Positions 26,333 through 37,777 are shown, counted from the stretch's first letter. The stretch: DNA of 64,000 bases from Pisaster brevispinus (GCA_023634235.1 JAMKCF010000008.1:11302176-11366175); one strand, 5' to 3'. A program made the numbers and translations. Notes: generated from the sequence alone by a model not told the origin.

Positions 26333-29300
26333 CTATGTACATGTATTTAGATGGTTATTGATTTCTGGATTCAACCATTCCTTAGTTATATCATCTAAAT
26401 GGCTGTCAAAATCGATCAAATCCTGGTACACTTTGTCCTTGAGAAGGTCCCCTGCAATCGTCAGACAATTATCACTCAGCAGAGGTCTGTACAAACATCA
26501 AATAGAACATTTGACAACATTAGAACCCCACATCCAATAATGCAATTATTTAGAGGCATCACACAGGCTACCCTGTCAGCCATTTAGATTTAGTGGTCTC
26601 TGCACACAACACAGCATTTTGGACCACCTGAAATGTTGTGCAGTCTTATGCAAGGGGGTCTGTATACATTTTATGTGCTATATCAACTTCAGATAGTTTA
26701 ACCGTAAATTTTTCTGTCATAACCTCAGTGGGAGACTTTGGAACGCTAGGTGGCAGCAGACTTACCGGTTGAATTTCCATAATGGATTTACCTGGTAAGT
26801 CTGCTGCCATCTCGCATCCCATAAGTCCCCCATTGAGATGTTATCATCTTTGCGAAAATGACAAAATCAATAAATATTGAATATAGTGTGTGTGCAACTG
26901 GCAACTCTAAAGGGTAACTTACACATTGGTTGATTTCAATTTCCATTTATTGTCTTGTACAGTGTAGTGTTTGAGAACACACTGGTCACAGTCAATAATC
27001 ATCTTAGTGTTGTCAATCTGCAAACCAATAAAGTCAAAGAGTTCAAGCATTAACAGATCACTTGAGCATTACATATGTTAAAGAGCTTTTCAGCAGAATA
27101 TTGCTCAAGACAATTACTCAAGTGAAATTGATTTCACACTATTCACAGATATATTCAATAAATGGCATTTTGCTGGAAATAACAACATTTTTGCTGACAG
27201 TGTAGTAACAGATTGAGAAGGGACCAGTCACAACTTAGAATGTCTTATAAAAAGCCTTCCTGATAAACTTGTGTTGGAACTACATGTACAGCTTAATCTC
27301 ACATACACCATCCTAAAACTAAACCCTTATGGTATGAATTATTGTATTTTGCACTGACCCCAACAGTATATCATTATTATTCCATGTATGACATGTTTCT
27401 TTCATCCAGCAACCTGTTCCTGATAAGCAACTTTAAGTGATTTCCTTTGCTTGAGGATACATAAAATGTAACTGAATATAAAACACATGACAATGCTGAA
27501 GCAAAGTTACTGTATGAAAATAACTATTAAAACAATTATTAAAAAAACAGTTTTCTGCAAATTCCAAATGAATCTACAGCAAACTAACAAATCTAAGCAA
27601 ACAGTAGATTCGTAATGAATCTACAGCAACAGCTAACTAATGAATCTACAGCAAATTGTAGATTCTAAAATAATGAATCTACAGCTGTAGATTCAAAACG
27701 AATCTAATCTAACATGTAGATTCATATAAATAATCTACATTGTCCTTCATAGTGTGAGGTCAACATATCATTGAAATAGGTCAATGACTGCTAAACCCCA
27801 AACAGAAAACTTTAGCGTTCATCTACACATAGTCACACAACCTTTCATGACATGGGCTTCCATTCCATGTCTTGTACATTTAGGGCCATGTCAAGGTCAC
27901 CACATGTATTTGTGTGCACATTGCATACAGACTGCATGTATCAAGGATTAACAAATACAGGGTAGGAATGCAGCATTAAATAAGCCTGGGGGAACTATTT
28001 TGAAGATCCATAACATGTGGTAATGTTAGATTATGTTACGGCTGCACAAGAGTGAAGACACTGGTTGCTACAACTGGAGTTATAGAAGATGTTTTAAACC
28101 AAAATGAAGGTAATGGAATAATAGTGATTAGTGGAACACTCGTCACATGTCATACTTTATTTTGCCATGTATTTACTGGTGATGCGTGACACTACTAAAT
28201 TGTATATAGAATGATTGGGACACTTTGTGGCGAAGCTTCGCAGCGCTTTGCAAAAAAATCGTTCCCACCCATTCGCCCCAACAAAACAAGGTTGTATCAC
28301 GGCAACCAAGGTTGGTGTCCACATAAAAAAAATCTACTGAAAAGGATCTATGTTTGTTATATACATAACAAATACTGAATGCATTTCATTCATGCATTGT
28401 TGCAAAATATAATCACTGGGTTAAATATGGATAGTCCAGATGTCACCTCGTGATCATATTCTGTGACAGCGAACAATACACTTACCATAAATAAGCATGC
28501 TTCGTTGCAGTTGTCATAAATTTTATCAGCTATCTTCAGGGCTATTGGACTTGGGCTGTCAAAGAAAAAGAAAAACAATCAAAACATACAATCTGTTAAT
28601 GATACACACAAGCAGAGCATTAATACACTTTTGAAAATATACTCAAAGGTACACAATGAAAATCAATCCAAGAAAACTGAACTAATGGGATCCATCATAA
28701 CCTGGGCTCATTTTCACACAGAGCTAAAATTGATCTTAAGATGTGTATCAATCTTCATTGCTAGCAAAGTGTGATGTCACAATACAAATTACTATGGCGA
28801 TTTTGCCAACTCATCTTAAGATGAATCTTGGTGTTTATGAAATCAAGCCCTACCAGGAATACCACTTGTTTGTTTGTTGTCAAGTTTTCAAGTATTTCAG
28901 TCCATTAAAAAGAAGCCTATATTCTGCATAATTCTCCATGACCTAATTTCATAGAGCTGCATAAGCACAAAGAGTAGCTAAGCACAACAAAATTATGCTT
29001 ACCAAAATAAGGTTACCAGCCAAATTACCATGTTACATGTACAATTTGTGACTATATCCTGCTCATTTATGCTTAGCAGACATTTGTTAAACAAGCTTTT
29101 CTGTTTAAGCAGCTCTATGAAACAGGGCCCAGGTCTCAAGAACACTATCCATTATTGAACATAAGCAAACACACCCTCAAATTAAAAGCTTCATGGTTAC
29201 TTATAATAAGCAATGACCACATAATATCAGAGCCTGATTGGTATAATAGATTTGCTGAAAAATCATTCATACAAGGGCAGTTCCACGGTGTCGGACGTAC

Positions 29301-32300
29301 ATTTCAGACACTTTAACTGAGTGTATTATTACAGTGCTATAGATAAAAGGATTTTTTATTCTGGATAGAGGTATAAGGTAGTCACTAAAGTTATTTAATT
29401 AAGAAATTATCCAGCCACATCTTTTAATGTAGAAGCCACTCGCCCAAAACACCATGGTGTCGGACGTACTCAGAGAAACGCCTTTTTTTGTAAATCGTTA
29501 TTTGTATTTCAAACTCTGTGATGTGTTTGAACTTTGATGCAACTTTTTCTTATTTTTGGATTCATTAGACCTCTGTCAATACACTTAATCATAAGACATT
29601 TGTTTTTTAAATTTCAAATTTAAGAAACGGCCTTTAATATATGGGTGTCGGACGTACATTTCACAGTGTCGGACGTACCTGTACGAAATTGCATTAAAAA
29701 GTAGGTAACAATCAGTTCAAAATTGTACTTTTAGGGGGTTGGTGGCCTAGCATTCATATAAACAGGTCAAGAATACTTAATAAGTTGGAAATGATCAAAC
29801 ACAAACTACATACTTTGTATGCTACAGTACATGTAGCAATTAAAGAAAATGTATTAAAATTAACGCAAGAATCTTGGACGTAAAAAGCCGTAAACTTTTA
29901 CAATACTTGTGTTTCACAGTGAATTGTCCCCTATTTCCAGCAAGAATTGGAGGCTCAAGCTTTTGAAGAACATCTTTTCTGGCACAAAATATGTGATCTT
30001 CACATTTTGGCTATTTCCAGTGACTCGGACTTGCGCATGACAATGACATTCACTTTAACATCCACACTAAGTGTGTGACCAAAATATCGTACTGCTACCC
30101 AGCCACCAATATGCAACTCCATTTTTGTCCCTAAAGTCTATGTGACAAGTTCTGTCTGACTGAGTCAGAGAGTCATTGAAGTCAGCATCTTCCTCTTCCT
30201 CTAGAACTCTCACCTTTGAATACTGTGTTGAATCTGATGCAGGCCTATCACTTAAAGTGACTTACTAGAAGAAGAGCTTTCCCTTAGTTTTCACACTAGT
30301 AGTTTATGAGTGTTGGGTACTGGAAAAGTTTTGTTAGCAGTGGGTTTCCCAGCATTGTTTTATGCTGTTCAATTACAGTTTTTGGTATGAAGTGGATGCA
30401 AACATTTGGGTTTCTGTCTACAGCTACTTGGAAGAATGACATTGGTGTCACAGCCTGAGCCTTCCCACTTTGCACATACATTGTAACGCCAAACAAAGCG
30501 TTTGACAGTTCCCCCAAATCTGTCCACAACACCCTTTCCATGCTGCCATGGGAAGTTGTAAAGAAGGGCCGCACCCACCTGAGCTCTATATCAAATTGCT
30601 CTTCCCACATGCCAGTTGGAGAAAAGAATTATCTGTGCAAATGACTGAAACGAAGCAGAAAACTGTTTGGCTGTTTTCCAAGTAGAGTTGGGCTTAGCCC
30701 ACCTTTTTAGAGCTACAACAGCCTAACAATGTAGGATAGTCACCATTACAGCCCACCCTTTATACATGTCTTAAACGCCAAGTTTTTAAAGTATGAGCAA
30801 GTCATATCACTTTGATTGCAAATATCGCCCTCTTATAAACATTGCATATTGCTCCTACATGTACATACATGTACATGTACATACATGTACTTCACCTTAT
30901 TCCTAACATTTGTGGAATTACTATGATAACAATTAGTTTGTCCGGATATGTTTTTTGAAAAGGACGAATAAAAAACTCTTGTAAAATATGCATTCAAATA
31001 AGTGGCAACTGGGTGCTGCCATCTTGGTTAAGTCACAATGCCTGTTGATCTTGAGAAGTCTGGGCACCAGACTTTAAGTAAAATCAGAACTGCGCAAATC
31101 ATATGCACAGGGTGACTATTTTGCACAAGGTGCATACGCAGGGCATGCATGCTGCGTTCATGCACACACAAGAAAGTGGGCGACGTCAGCACGATGCGTA
31201 TTTGTGATTTTTCTGTCATCCAAGCGGCAAGATATTCACGATACAAAGGTGGCATTGCCCAGTCGCCACGTATTTGAGCATACAATTTTTACTAGGGTAC
31301 ATACATGTACGTCACACTGTTATATAAAGGAATTAATCGCTTGGTAAGCCCCATCATACAGTGTAGTAATTCCCTAAATGTAAGGAATAAGGTGAAATAT
31401 GTACATGTACATGTAGGAGAAATAGGCCTATGTGATAAGAGGGCAATATTTGCAATCAAAGTGGTACGACTTGCTTGTACTTTGAAAACTTAGCGTTTTA
31501 GACATACATAGAGAGTTGTCTGTAATGATGACTATGATAGACCAATGTTAGAAGAGAGCCATAACAGCACAAGGTGAGCTAGGTTTGACTATCAAGTGTG
31601 GCTGTCTCTTTGAGTGTTGTTTGAATACAGTGAAGCGATTAGCAATACTTTCCATATATGTTTTGGAGGTGTCGGACGTTCAGGTGTCGGACGTACGAAA
31701 AAAATGTACGTCCGACACCAAGATTTTGTGCAGCTAAGAAGATTTTTTAAAGACATAATTCCATGTATGGATAGAGGGTATCAATTGTACTTTGCAAAGT
31801 AAATTTGACCATTTTCTGCCCAAGGTTGAAATAGGGAGATTAAAAAATCCACCATTTTGGTGTCGGACGTACATTGAAAAAGTAAGTTTCCTAATATAGT
31901 TAATATCATAATTTTTTGAAAGAAAAATTACAATTTTTTTCCATCATTGTGTAGTCACTATAGCACACTTCAAACAGTGACAAAACCAAAAGAAACTCTA
32001 TTCATTCAGGATAAAAACTTTGATAAATTTTCCAAAACATTATTTTTGACCCAATTTCGCTATTTTTAAAGTATTTTTTCAGTTGAAAATAACAGTTAAG
32101 CTGCTGAATATTTTTTAGTAAAAAATTATATTTCAATAAAATTCATAAAATAAGCTTTAAAATGATGTATCATTTGTCACATTTATGCCATTTTGAAATT
32201 TTGGCATTGAGGTTTACATTTCCGTGGAACTGCCCACAACCAGATATCTGATATCTATCTATGAGCTTGACAATGTTATAGATGTATCTGTAGAACTGCC

Positions 32301-35300
32301 AAAGTGTGTCCTTGGAAATGTTAATAACATGAATTCCAAGCCAACAATCGAACAATTTAGCCTCGAAGACAGCACTAAACTATGCACAAGATCAAAATCT
32401 GACTTACTTAGAGTCTTTAAGATGCTCATTTGCATGATAATAACCAGCAATTACCAAACCATTTGCTTGACAATGAGAATCAATCTGAAAGGAAAATAGA
32501 GTATGGTTATCTTTAAAATAGAAAATTCAACTGAAAATATTTCATTGTTTCTTCTAACACAGCAAGGGCTTGCTGGAACTGCAGCTCAAAAGAGTGGCAC
32601 AATACAATTAATCTTACAAACAAATCACAAGTTTCTCACTGTTCAGTAAATACAGGCAAAATGACACTAATCACTAGCAATGTGATTTGAACAGAGCTCT
32701 ATTCATGTGAGCTAGTTTTTATGTAAACTTAATCTTTATAGACAAGCTGACATTATAGACAAGCTGTAAACCTTTCCGCATGGAGCCACCAATTTATCTC
32801 CCTTAATTTAGGTCAAATTACACTGAATTATATTATTACCTATCAAGAAGGGTTAACAGAATATATACAGCCAGAAAACAGGCAAAATTTAACAATTCTA
32901 ACGGCTTAAAAAGGTGTCCCAAAATCACAAGTGAGATGAAAATAATGCCATTTTGTTTGTTTTCCTGCTGTGTGTGTGTCTGTGTAAGTTATGCAATACT
33001 CCAATCAGTCGGTCATCATTCATGTGCATTGAAAAATTCGCTAGGACTTTTCGATTAGTGAAATGGGTATTAAATGAAACATCTATGATGTTTCGGAGGG
33101 AAGTTAGAACAACCCACAAAGCACACGTTGAACTTACCTAGGACTCGTACTAATTCTTCGGTTCAGGGGTAATAGAGCGGGTCATTGTAACTTTAAGTGT
33201 AAAATTCCTGTTCAAATTGGTCACCGGCTTGATTACATGTATGTTCATAATAGGGTATTGGAAAACCGCACTGATCCTGTCCTTAAACACATTGTTGTAA
33301 ATCCTGCCCATCCCTCTGATGATCTATTTAAACTCTGTTGCTTAAATACTAGATCTCTTAAAAATAAAGCAGCTAATTTTGTTTCTTATGCTATTAATAG
33401 TAAGGCTGATTTGTTTGCCCTTACAGAGACTTGGTTTACAGATATGGATGTTGCCCACAAGGTTGAAGCAACTCCACCTGGTTTTAGATTGCTAGATCAT
33501 CCCCGGAAAAAACGTGTGGGGGGAGGCACTGCTTTGTTGTTTCGTGATCATTTGAATGTCAAGAAAATTGCTGGAGATGAATTAGACTCATTTGAGTTTT
33601 CAGAATGGTCTGTAGGGATTAATTCGTGTAAATTACGACTTGTAATTATTTATAGGCCACCTTACTCAGCTAGCCACCCTTGTACAGTTAATCGGTTTAT
33701 CAATGATTTTGCTGATTGTTTAGAATCCATTATTTTATCTTCTGAACCAGTTTTAATAACTGGGGATTTTAACATCCATGTTGACATCTCTGATGATCCA
33801 AACACTATACGTTTTTTGTCACTTCTTGAATCCATGGGTCTCCAGCAACATGTTAACAAACCTACTCATGAGATGGGTCACACACTAGATCTTGTTATTA
33901 CCAGGAAATCGGACATGGTTCTTAATAGCCCCCCGACACCTCACCACCTTTTTTCTGATCATTTTTCTGTTATTTGCAATTTGCAACAAAACAAGTCTGC
34001 TTTTCCTGCTAAACAGATTGTTTATAGGGATATTAAATCCATTGACATTAATTGCTTCAAAGGTGACTTAGTCTCTTCTAGGCTGTGCAGGGACACTCCT
34101 CAAGGTCTTGAGGAGCTTATGAAGTGCTATAATTCTACGCTAGCTGGTGCCTTCAATACACATGCCCCATTAAAGTCTAAGATGGTCACCGCTAGGCCCC
34201 GTCTACCTTGGTTTAGTCAAGAAATCAACTCTGCCTTGAGGATGAGGAGACATGCACAAAAGAAGTGGCGACGAACAAACATGGTCTCTGATCTTTCAGA
34301 ATATAAGCTTATAAGAAATAAGGTTACCTTTCTTCTTAATAAAGCTTGCTGCAATTTTTACAAAGACTTTATCGAAAGTAATAGCTCCGACCAGAGGAAA
34401 TTATTTAGAGCATCTAAAAAGCTGCTTGGGCATAGTGTTGACGTCCTCTATCCACCTTTTAAAGATAAAATGACTCTTGCTAATGATATGGGTAGCTTTT
34501 TTGTAAAGAAAATATCTAATATTCATGCTAAACTTGATGACTTGGAAGTTTCAACCTCTGTTGACAGACCGTTATCTTTTACACCTGTAACAATGTCCAG
34601 TAATAACCTGTTTGATAGTTTCGCACCATTAACCAAGTCACAGGTAAAACAGCTAGTTGTCAATTCTTCTAAGGGATCATGCGCTCTGGATCCCATGCCT
34701 ACTAACCTTGTGGGTTTTGTGGGCCTTGTGGGCCTTGATGTTTTGCTTCCAGTAATTACCAACATTATAAACTCATCATTAGTTTCTGGTACATTTCCTA
34801 CTGACTGGAAAGAAGCTTTAATATGCCCTTTATTAAAAAAAACCAATCTTGATATGAAATTAGAAAACTACCGACCAATCAGTAACTTACAATTTATTTC
34901 TAAATTAACTGAGAGGGCTGTTTGTGACCAACTTTATAGTCACATGTCAAAACATTCCATGTTTCCGGTTCTCCAATCATCTTACCGGAAGCATCACAGT
35001 ACAGAGACGGCTCTTATTAAAGTTAAAAATGATTTACTGATGAGGATGAATTCCCAACATGTTATTCTGCTTGTCCTTTTAGACCTGAGTGCAGCGTTCG
35101 ATACTGTTGATCATGAAATTTTATTGAAATGTCTTCAGTCTAAATGTGGAGTCACTGGCAAGGCCCTCGATTGGTTTTCGTCCTATTTGTCAGATAGAAG
35201 TCAACGTGTATCCATTCAAGGTACATTATCAGAGAAGTTTAACATCAACTGTGGTGTTCCTCAGGGATCCTGCTTAGGACCATTTCTATTTATTGTCTAT

Positions 35301-37539
35301 GCCTCTAAATTGTTTGACATCGTTGAGCATCATCTGCCTGATGTTCATTGCTATGCCGATGACACTCAGCTGTATCTATCTTTTAGACCCGTATTTTCTT
35401 GGAGTATCCTTCTGGTAAAATGTTGACTACATTTGGTTGGCGGGACAGACGTATCCCCATACTTTTGTTTGGGCACTGGCCTGGTGACCAGTCTTTTTTC
35501 TTTGTCTTTTTCTTCCACTCTGTGCTTTTTAACATGTGTTCTGCGCCTTTGATCATTTTGTATGTAAGGGGCGCAATATAAATTTTAAATATTATTTATT
35601 ATTATTAATGGAATAATAAAAATAACCTTTCACGCGACTGACGTGTAACTCAGTTTTTCATTCATAAAGTTATGAATATTCAGTTTATGCAAACCATTGG
35701 ACAATCGCATAAAAATTACATGATACATGTATTCATTATGACCTTAGTGAACCTTTAGGTAATGGGATAAACTGTTCTTGTGTCAAGTTGCTGTCAACGC
35801 CTCAGTCACAGCCCTGTAGGTTCAGGCTATGCTCTCTTGTGTATAATAACTTGTTCTCTATTGTTACATATAGGTTCGAATCCCGGTAAATACATCAATT
35901 TGATTTATTGCTAACGTTCCATTCCTTCCAGCAAATAAGATACAGGTAGAAACATGGAGACTGGGGGGTCATACTAAAAGTCGACAACTGACGACAACTG
36001 ACGAGAACTGACGACAACTCGTTAAAAAAAACACTAAAAAAACACGTTTGAGGCGAAACAAGTTATTAAATGTGTGAATAAGAGTCCTTCTCATTTAAAT
36101 TACCTCCAAGCTGGTAAGGAAACTGTATTTTTAGTCCATAAAACACAAATCTTTACTACGAAGTAGTATTGGCCGCCATGTTGCCTTCACAACGTACTTG
36201 GACTGTACCATTACCCTATAGGGTAGTACAAGTGGCATGTGATTTGCGACTTTAGTTTCTACACTGCACTGCACTGCACTGTTAATGTAAAAGCGCCCTC
36301 TGTTGTCAAAAGGTAAATTTTCTAAAAAGTGCAATATTTATTTGTTGAAAGGCATAGAAAGTTTTTAACAATTATTTGCTTATTTAAATGTTAATAATGA
36401 CCAATTCATAACAAGCTTTCATTGACATAAATTAAAATAGTAGAAAATAATCAAACAATAATTCAACAAGGCCCAAGTACAGCCGTAAAGACAGAACAAG
36501 AAAACTTACCCTTGACATAATGGTACGGTCCAAGTACGTTGTGAAGGCAACATGGCGGCCAATACTACTTCGTAGTAAAGATTCGTGTTTTATGGACTAA
36601 AAACACAGTTTCCTTACCAGCTTGGAGGTAATTTAAATGAGTAGGACTCTTATTCACACATTTACTAACTTGTTTCGCCTCAAACATGATTTTTTAGTGG
36701 TTTTTTTAACGAGTTGTCGTCAGTTCTTGTCAGTTGTCGTCAGTTGTCGACTTTTAGTATGACCGAGACTGGGTAAGAGAGGAGACAGGATGTGGGAGAG
36801 AAGAAGATAGTGTGGGAAAATGCACATTTTTTCCCCTAAAAAATGTAAGACAAAAAATATCCATTGTTTTTAAATCTGTCCCCTACCCTTTGTTCCCGTT
36901 TAATAATGAACACTATTTATTTTGAATTTAAAAAATTCACCCAATCGATTCAATACAATACATCCTCCGATCCGGTGTATACTGAAAAATATGTTTTTGT
37001 TTTTTGTTTTAAAAGTCATTCAGTTGGTGGCATGCTGCGGCATTTTCCCCGCATTTCTTTCACAGAATAAAGGTAATTTTGATATTTATTTTATGGCTTT
37101 TTTTATGCCTCTTCTATCTAGTTCTAATTCTATTTAATCATTAAAAATAGTATTGATTTTAATATTTATGTTCGAACGTGGGTTTTCAGTGCATTTAAAA
37201 CTTGTCGGCAGTTCTCGTCAGGCGTTGTCAGTTGTGGACTTGAGTAAGATCGTAATTGGTAATTAATACATTTCTAATGTGTCGAAAATAGGTAACTTAA
37301 CGATGTTTACAACACAACCAAAACATGCACGTTACCTGTAGCAGCGATACCTCCAACATGGGCAATAAACCCAACGATAAATGAAACAGTGGAACACAGT
37401 CTACAAATCGCAGGATTTTATTTTCTTTCAGCTTTCTCTTTTCTGCAAGGAGTACACCATTCACGGAGGCATGTGGATATTTAGCAGCATGCATTATGAG
37501 TTTACAATAAGCACGATTTGATAGCGTTGTTTCTGCCAT
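26333..37539 (-). CDS. EMC8: ER membrane protein complex subunit 8/9 (5 exons, 199 aa)
   Basis: Minus-strand coding exons are 37336-37539, 32408-32484, 28486-28555, 26923-27017 and 26333-26486. They total 600 nt with matching phases and GT/AG at every junction. The product begins MAETTLSNRAYCKLIMHAAK. It carries the EMC8/9 family blocks YPHASVNGVLLAEK (21-34), FVDCVPLFH (45-53), GLLPMLEV (57-64), VIAGYYHANE in exon 2, DNTK in exon 4, and DLIDFDSHLDDITKEWLNPE near the C-terminus. EMC8/9 is a cytosolic MPN-fold subunit of the ER membrane complex, which inserts transmembrane proteins; the family lacks the catalytic JAMM zinc motif. The length is close to the human paralogues (about 208-210 aa, from memory). 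Vertebrates have EMC8 and EMC9; a single ancestral gene is expected here, so the symbol stands for EMC8/9. Introns 1 and 2 are stuffed with transposons. Confidence 0.93.
26719..26843. mobile_element. Short foldback in EMC8/9 intron 4 with CTCF-like arms
   Basis: ATAACCTCAGTGGGAGACTT on the left and its imperfect complement ending in CATTGAGATGTTAT on the right form arms of about 50 bp. The inner parts read GGTGGCAGCAGACTTACC against GGTAAGTCTGCTGCC. The left arm contains ACGCTAGGTGGCAGC, which resembles the vertebrate CTCF core. It is probably a MITE; the CTCF reading is speculative. Confidence 0.6.
27570..27723. repeat. Cluster of GAATCTACAG palindromic half-sites
   Basis: GAATCTACAGC occurs at 27570, 27617, 27642 and 27675, interleaved with its complement (near 27602, 27656, 27685 and 27714). 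At 27675-27694 two half-sites fuse into the perfect 20-bp palindrome GAATCTACAGCTGTAGATTC. The cluster lies in EMC8/9 intron 3. Confidence 0.8.
28704..28850. mobile_element. MITE with GGGCT...ATTTCA ends
   Basis: GGGCTCATTTTCACACAGAG at the left faces TTTATGAAATCAAGCCC at the right, and ATCTTAAGAT occurs inside on both arms. The terminal word resembles the GGGCCCAATTTCATAGAG family nearby. It lies in EMC8/9 intron 2. Confidence 0.55.
28941..29130. mobile_element. MITE of the AATTTCATAGAGCTGC family
   Basis: CCTAATTTCATAGAGCTGC at the left faces GCAGCTCTATGAAACAGGGCC at the right. These are the same termini as the nested copies at 50423-50975. It is a non-autonomous element in EMC8/9 intron 2. 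Confidence 0.7.
30296..30610 (-). pseudogene. Frameshifted transposase-like fragment
   Basis: On the minus strand one frame reads HGKGVVDRFGGTVKRFVWR (within 30369-30578). The neighbouring frame continues with SFFQVAVDRNPNVCIHFIP. A frameshift near 30480 therefore separates two parts of one former protein. The HGKG..D..GG..KR pattern is one I associate with cut-and-paste transposases, without being able to name the family. Only about 100 residues remain and no start codon is evident. Confidence 0.5.
30700..31575. mobile_element. Nested foldback element with arms of about 150 bp
   Basis: Sequence at about 30710-30900 recurs inverted at about 31385-31565. Shared words include CACTTTGATTGCAAATAT, AGTCACCATTACAG/AGTCATCATTACAG and CTCCTACATGTACAT. 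ACATGTACAT microsatellite runs sit at the inner edge of both arms. It is inserted inside the 29275-32235 transposon. Confidence 0.65.
33237..35426 (+). CDS. Non-LTR retrotransposon ORF2: AP endonuclease + reverse transcriptase (L2/CR1-like, 3' truncated)
   Basis: The 729-residue open frame lies inside EMC8/9 intron 1. Endonuclease landmarks are LNTRSLKNK (36-44), TETW with catalytic Glu64, GDFN (176-179) and SDH (240-242). Reverse-transcriptase landmarks are NYRPISNL, LLDLSAAFDTVDH (Asp622), GVPQGSCLGP from 673, and the catalytic YADD at 706-709. The frame ends shortly after YADDTQLYLSFRP, where the thumb and C-terminal region should follow, and then runs straight into a typical 3' tail (GGGGCGCAATATAAATT, then ATTATT repeats to about 35612). 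This is an internal deletion that removed the end of ORF2. Upstream, about 100 bp (33140-33236) may belong to the element; the 5' end is probably truncated. Confidence 0.9.
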   Translation: MYVHNRVLENRTDPVLKHIVVNPAHPSDDLFKLCCLNTRSLKNKAANFVSYAINSKADLFALTETWFTDMDVAHKVEATPPGFRLLDHPRKKRVGGGTALLFRDHLNVKKIAGDELDSFEFSEWSVGINSCKLRLVIIYRPPYSASHPCTVNRFINDFADCLESIILSSEPVLITGDFNIHVDISDDPNTIRFLSLLESMGLQQHVNKPTHEMGHTLDLVITRKSDMVLNSPPTPHHLFSDHFSVICNLQQNKSAFPAKQIVYRDIKSIDINCFKGDLVSSRLCRDTPQGLEELMKCYNSTLAGAFNTHAPLKSKMVTARPRLPWFSQEINSALRMRRHAQKKWRRTNMVSDLSEYKLIRNKVTFLLNKACCNFYKDFIESNSSDQRKLFRASKKLLGHSVDVLYPPFKDKMTLANDMGSFFVKKISNIHAKLDDLEVSTSVDRPLSFTPVTMSSNNLFDSFAPLTKSQVKQLVVNSSKGSCALDPMPTNLVGFVGLVGLDVLLPVITNIINSSLVSGTFPTDWKEALICPLLKKTNLDMKLENYRPISNLQFISKLTERAVCDQLYSHMSKHSMFPVLQSSYRKHHSTETALIKVKNDLLMRMNSQHVILLVLLDLSAAFDTVDHEILLKCLQSKCGVTGKALDWFSSYLSDRSQRVSIQGTLSEKFNINCGVPQGSCLGPFLFIVYASKLFDIVEHHLPDVHCYADDTQLYLSFRPVFSWSILLVKC
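35427..35612 (+). mobile_element. 3' tail of the L2/CR1-like LINE
   Basis: After the broken ORF comes a short 3' UTR ending AAGGGGCGCAATATAAATTT followed by ATTATTATT microsatellite units, the usual 3' end of L2-like elements. I found no clear target duplication. Confidence 0.7.
35966..36764. mobile_element. Long-TIR foldback (MULE-like), 9-bp target duplication
   Basis: GGGTCATACTAAAAGTCG at the left faces CGACTTTTAGTATGACC at the right. The inverted arms run about 230-250 bp each. Just inside each end is a short array of GACGACAACT units. GAGACTGGG flanks both sides (35957-35965 and 36765-36773), a 9-bp duplication as produced by Mutator-like and foldback elements. The middle, about 290 bp, has no ORF. 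It sits in EMC8/9 intron 1. Confidence 0.8.
37199..37245. mobile_element. Degenerate terminus of the GACAACT foldback family
   Basis: CTTGTCGGCAGTTCTCGTCA followed by GTTGTCAGTTGTGGACTTGA resembles the right end of the foldback at 35966-36764, including the CGTCAGTTGTCGACTT order. It is only a short relic. Confidence 0.45.
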
Positions 37540-37692
37540 TATTGCTGGATTGCGAGAGCTTCTGCTATCACTGAATGAAATAAGTGCCCCAGCAATCAAA
37601 TGAGGGCGTCCTTTATAGATTGAGGCACACATTCGTAAGATAGAGTAAAGCCCGGTTCATACTTCCTGCGAATGCGAATGCATTACGAATTT

Positions 37693-37700
37693 TGACGTCA
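37693..37700. promoter_or_regulatory. CRE palindrome TGACGTCA (first)
   Basis: This is a perfect 8-bp cAMP-response-element palindrome in one arm of the MITE, 154 bp upstream of the EMC8/9 ATG. The site is seen; its use is inferred. Confidence 0.45.
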
Positions 37701-37777
37701 CAAAATCGCAACAAATAATTCGCAACAGTTGAGCTGTGTTCAACTCCTGCGAAACATTCGCTGCGAAAACAGCCATG

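Larger units (their letters stand above)
29275..32235 (-). mobile_element. 3-kb DNA transposon in EMC8/9 intron 2, ACAA target duplication
   Basis: The ends are GGGCAGTTCCACGG and its exact complement CCGTGGAACTGCCC. ACAA flanks both sides (29271-29274 and 32236-32239). The word GTGTCGGACGTAC (one copy ends GTTC) recurs eight times: 29288, 29457, 29645, 29666, 31669, 31684, 31706 (inverted) and 31860. All copies sit in the outer parts of the element, as expected of subterminal transposase-binding sites. The centre holds a broken transposase-like coding stretch (30296-30610) and a nested foldback (about 30700-31575). I cannot name the superfamily. Confidence 0.72.
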
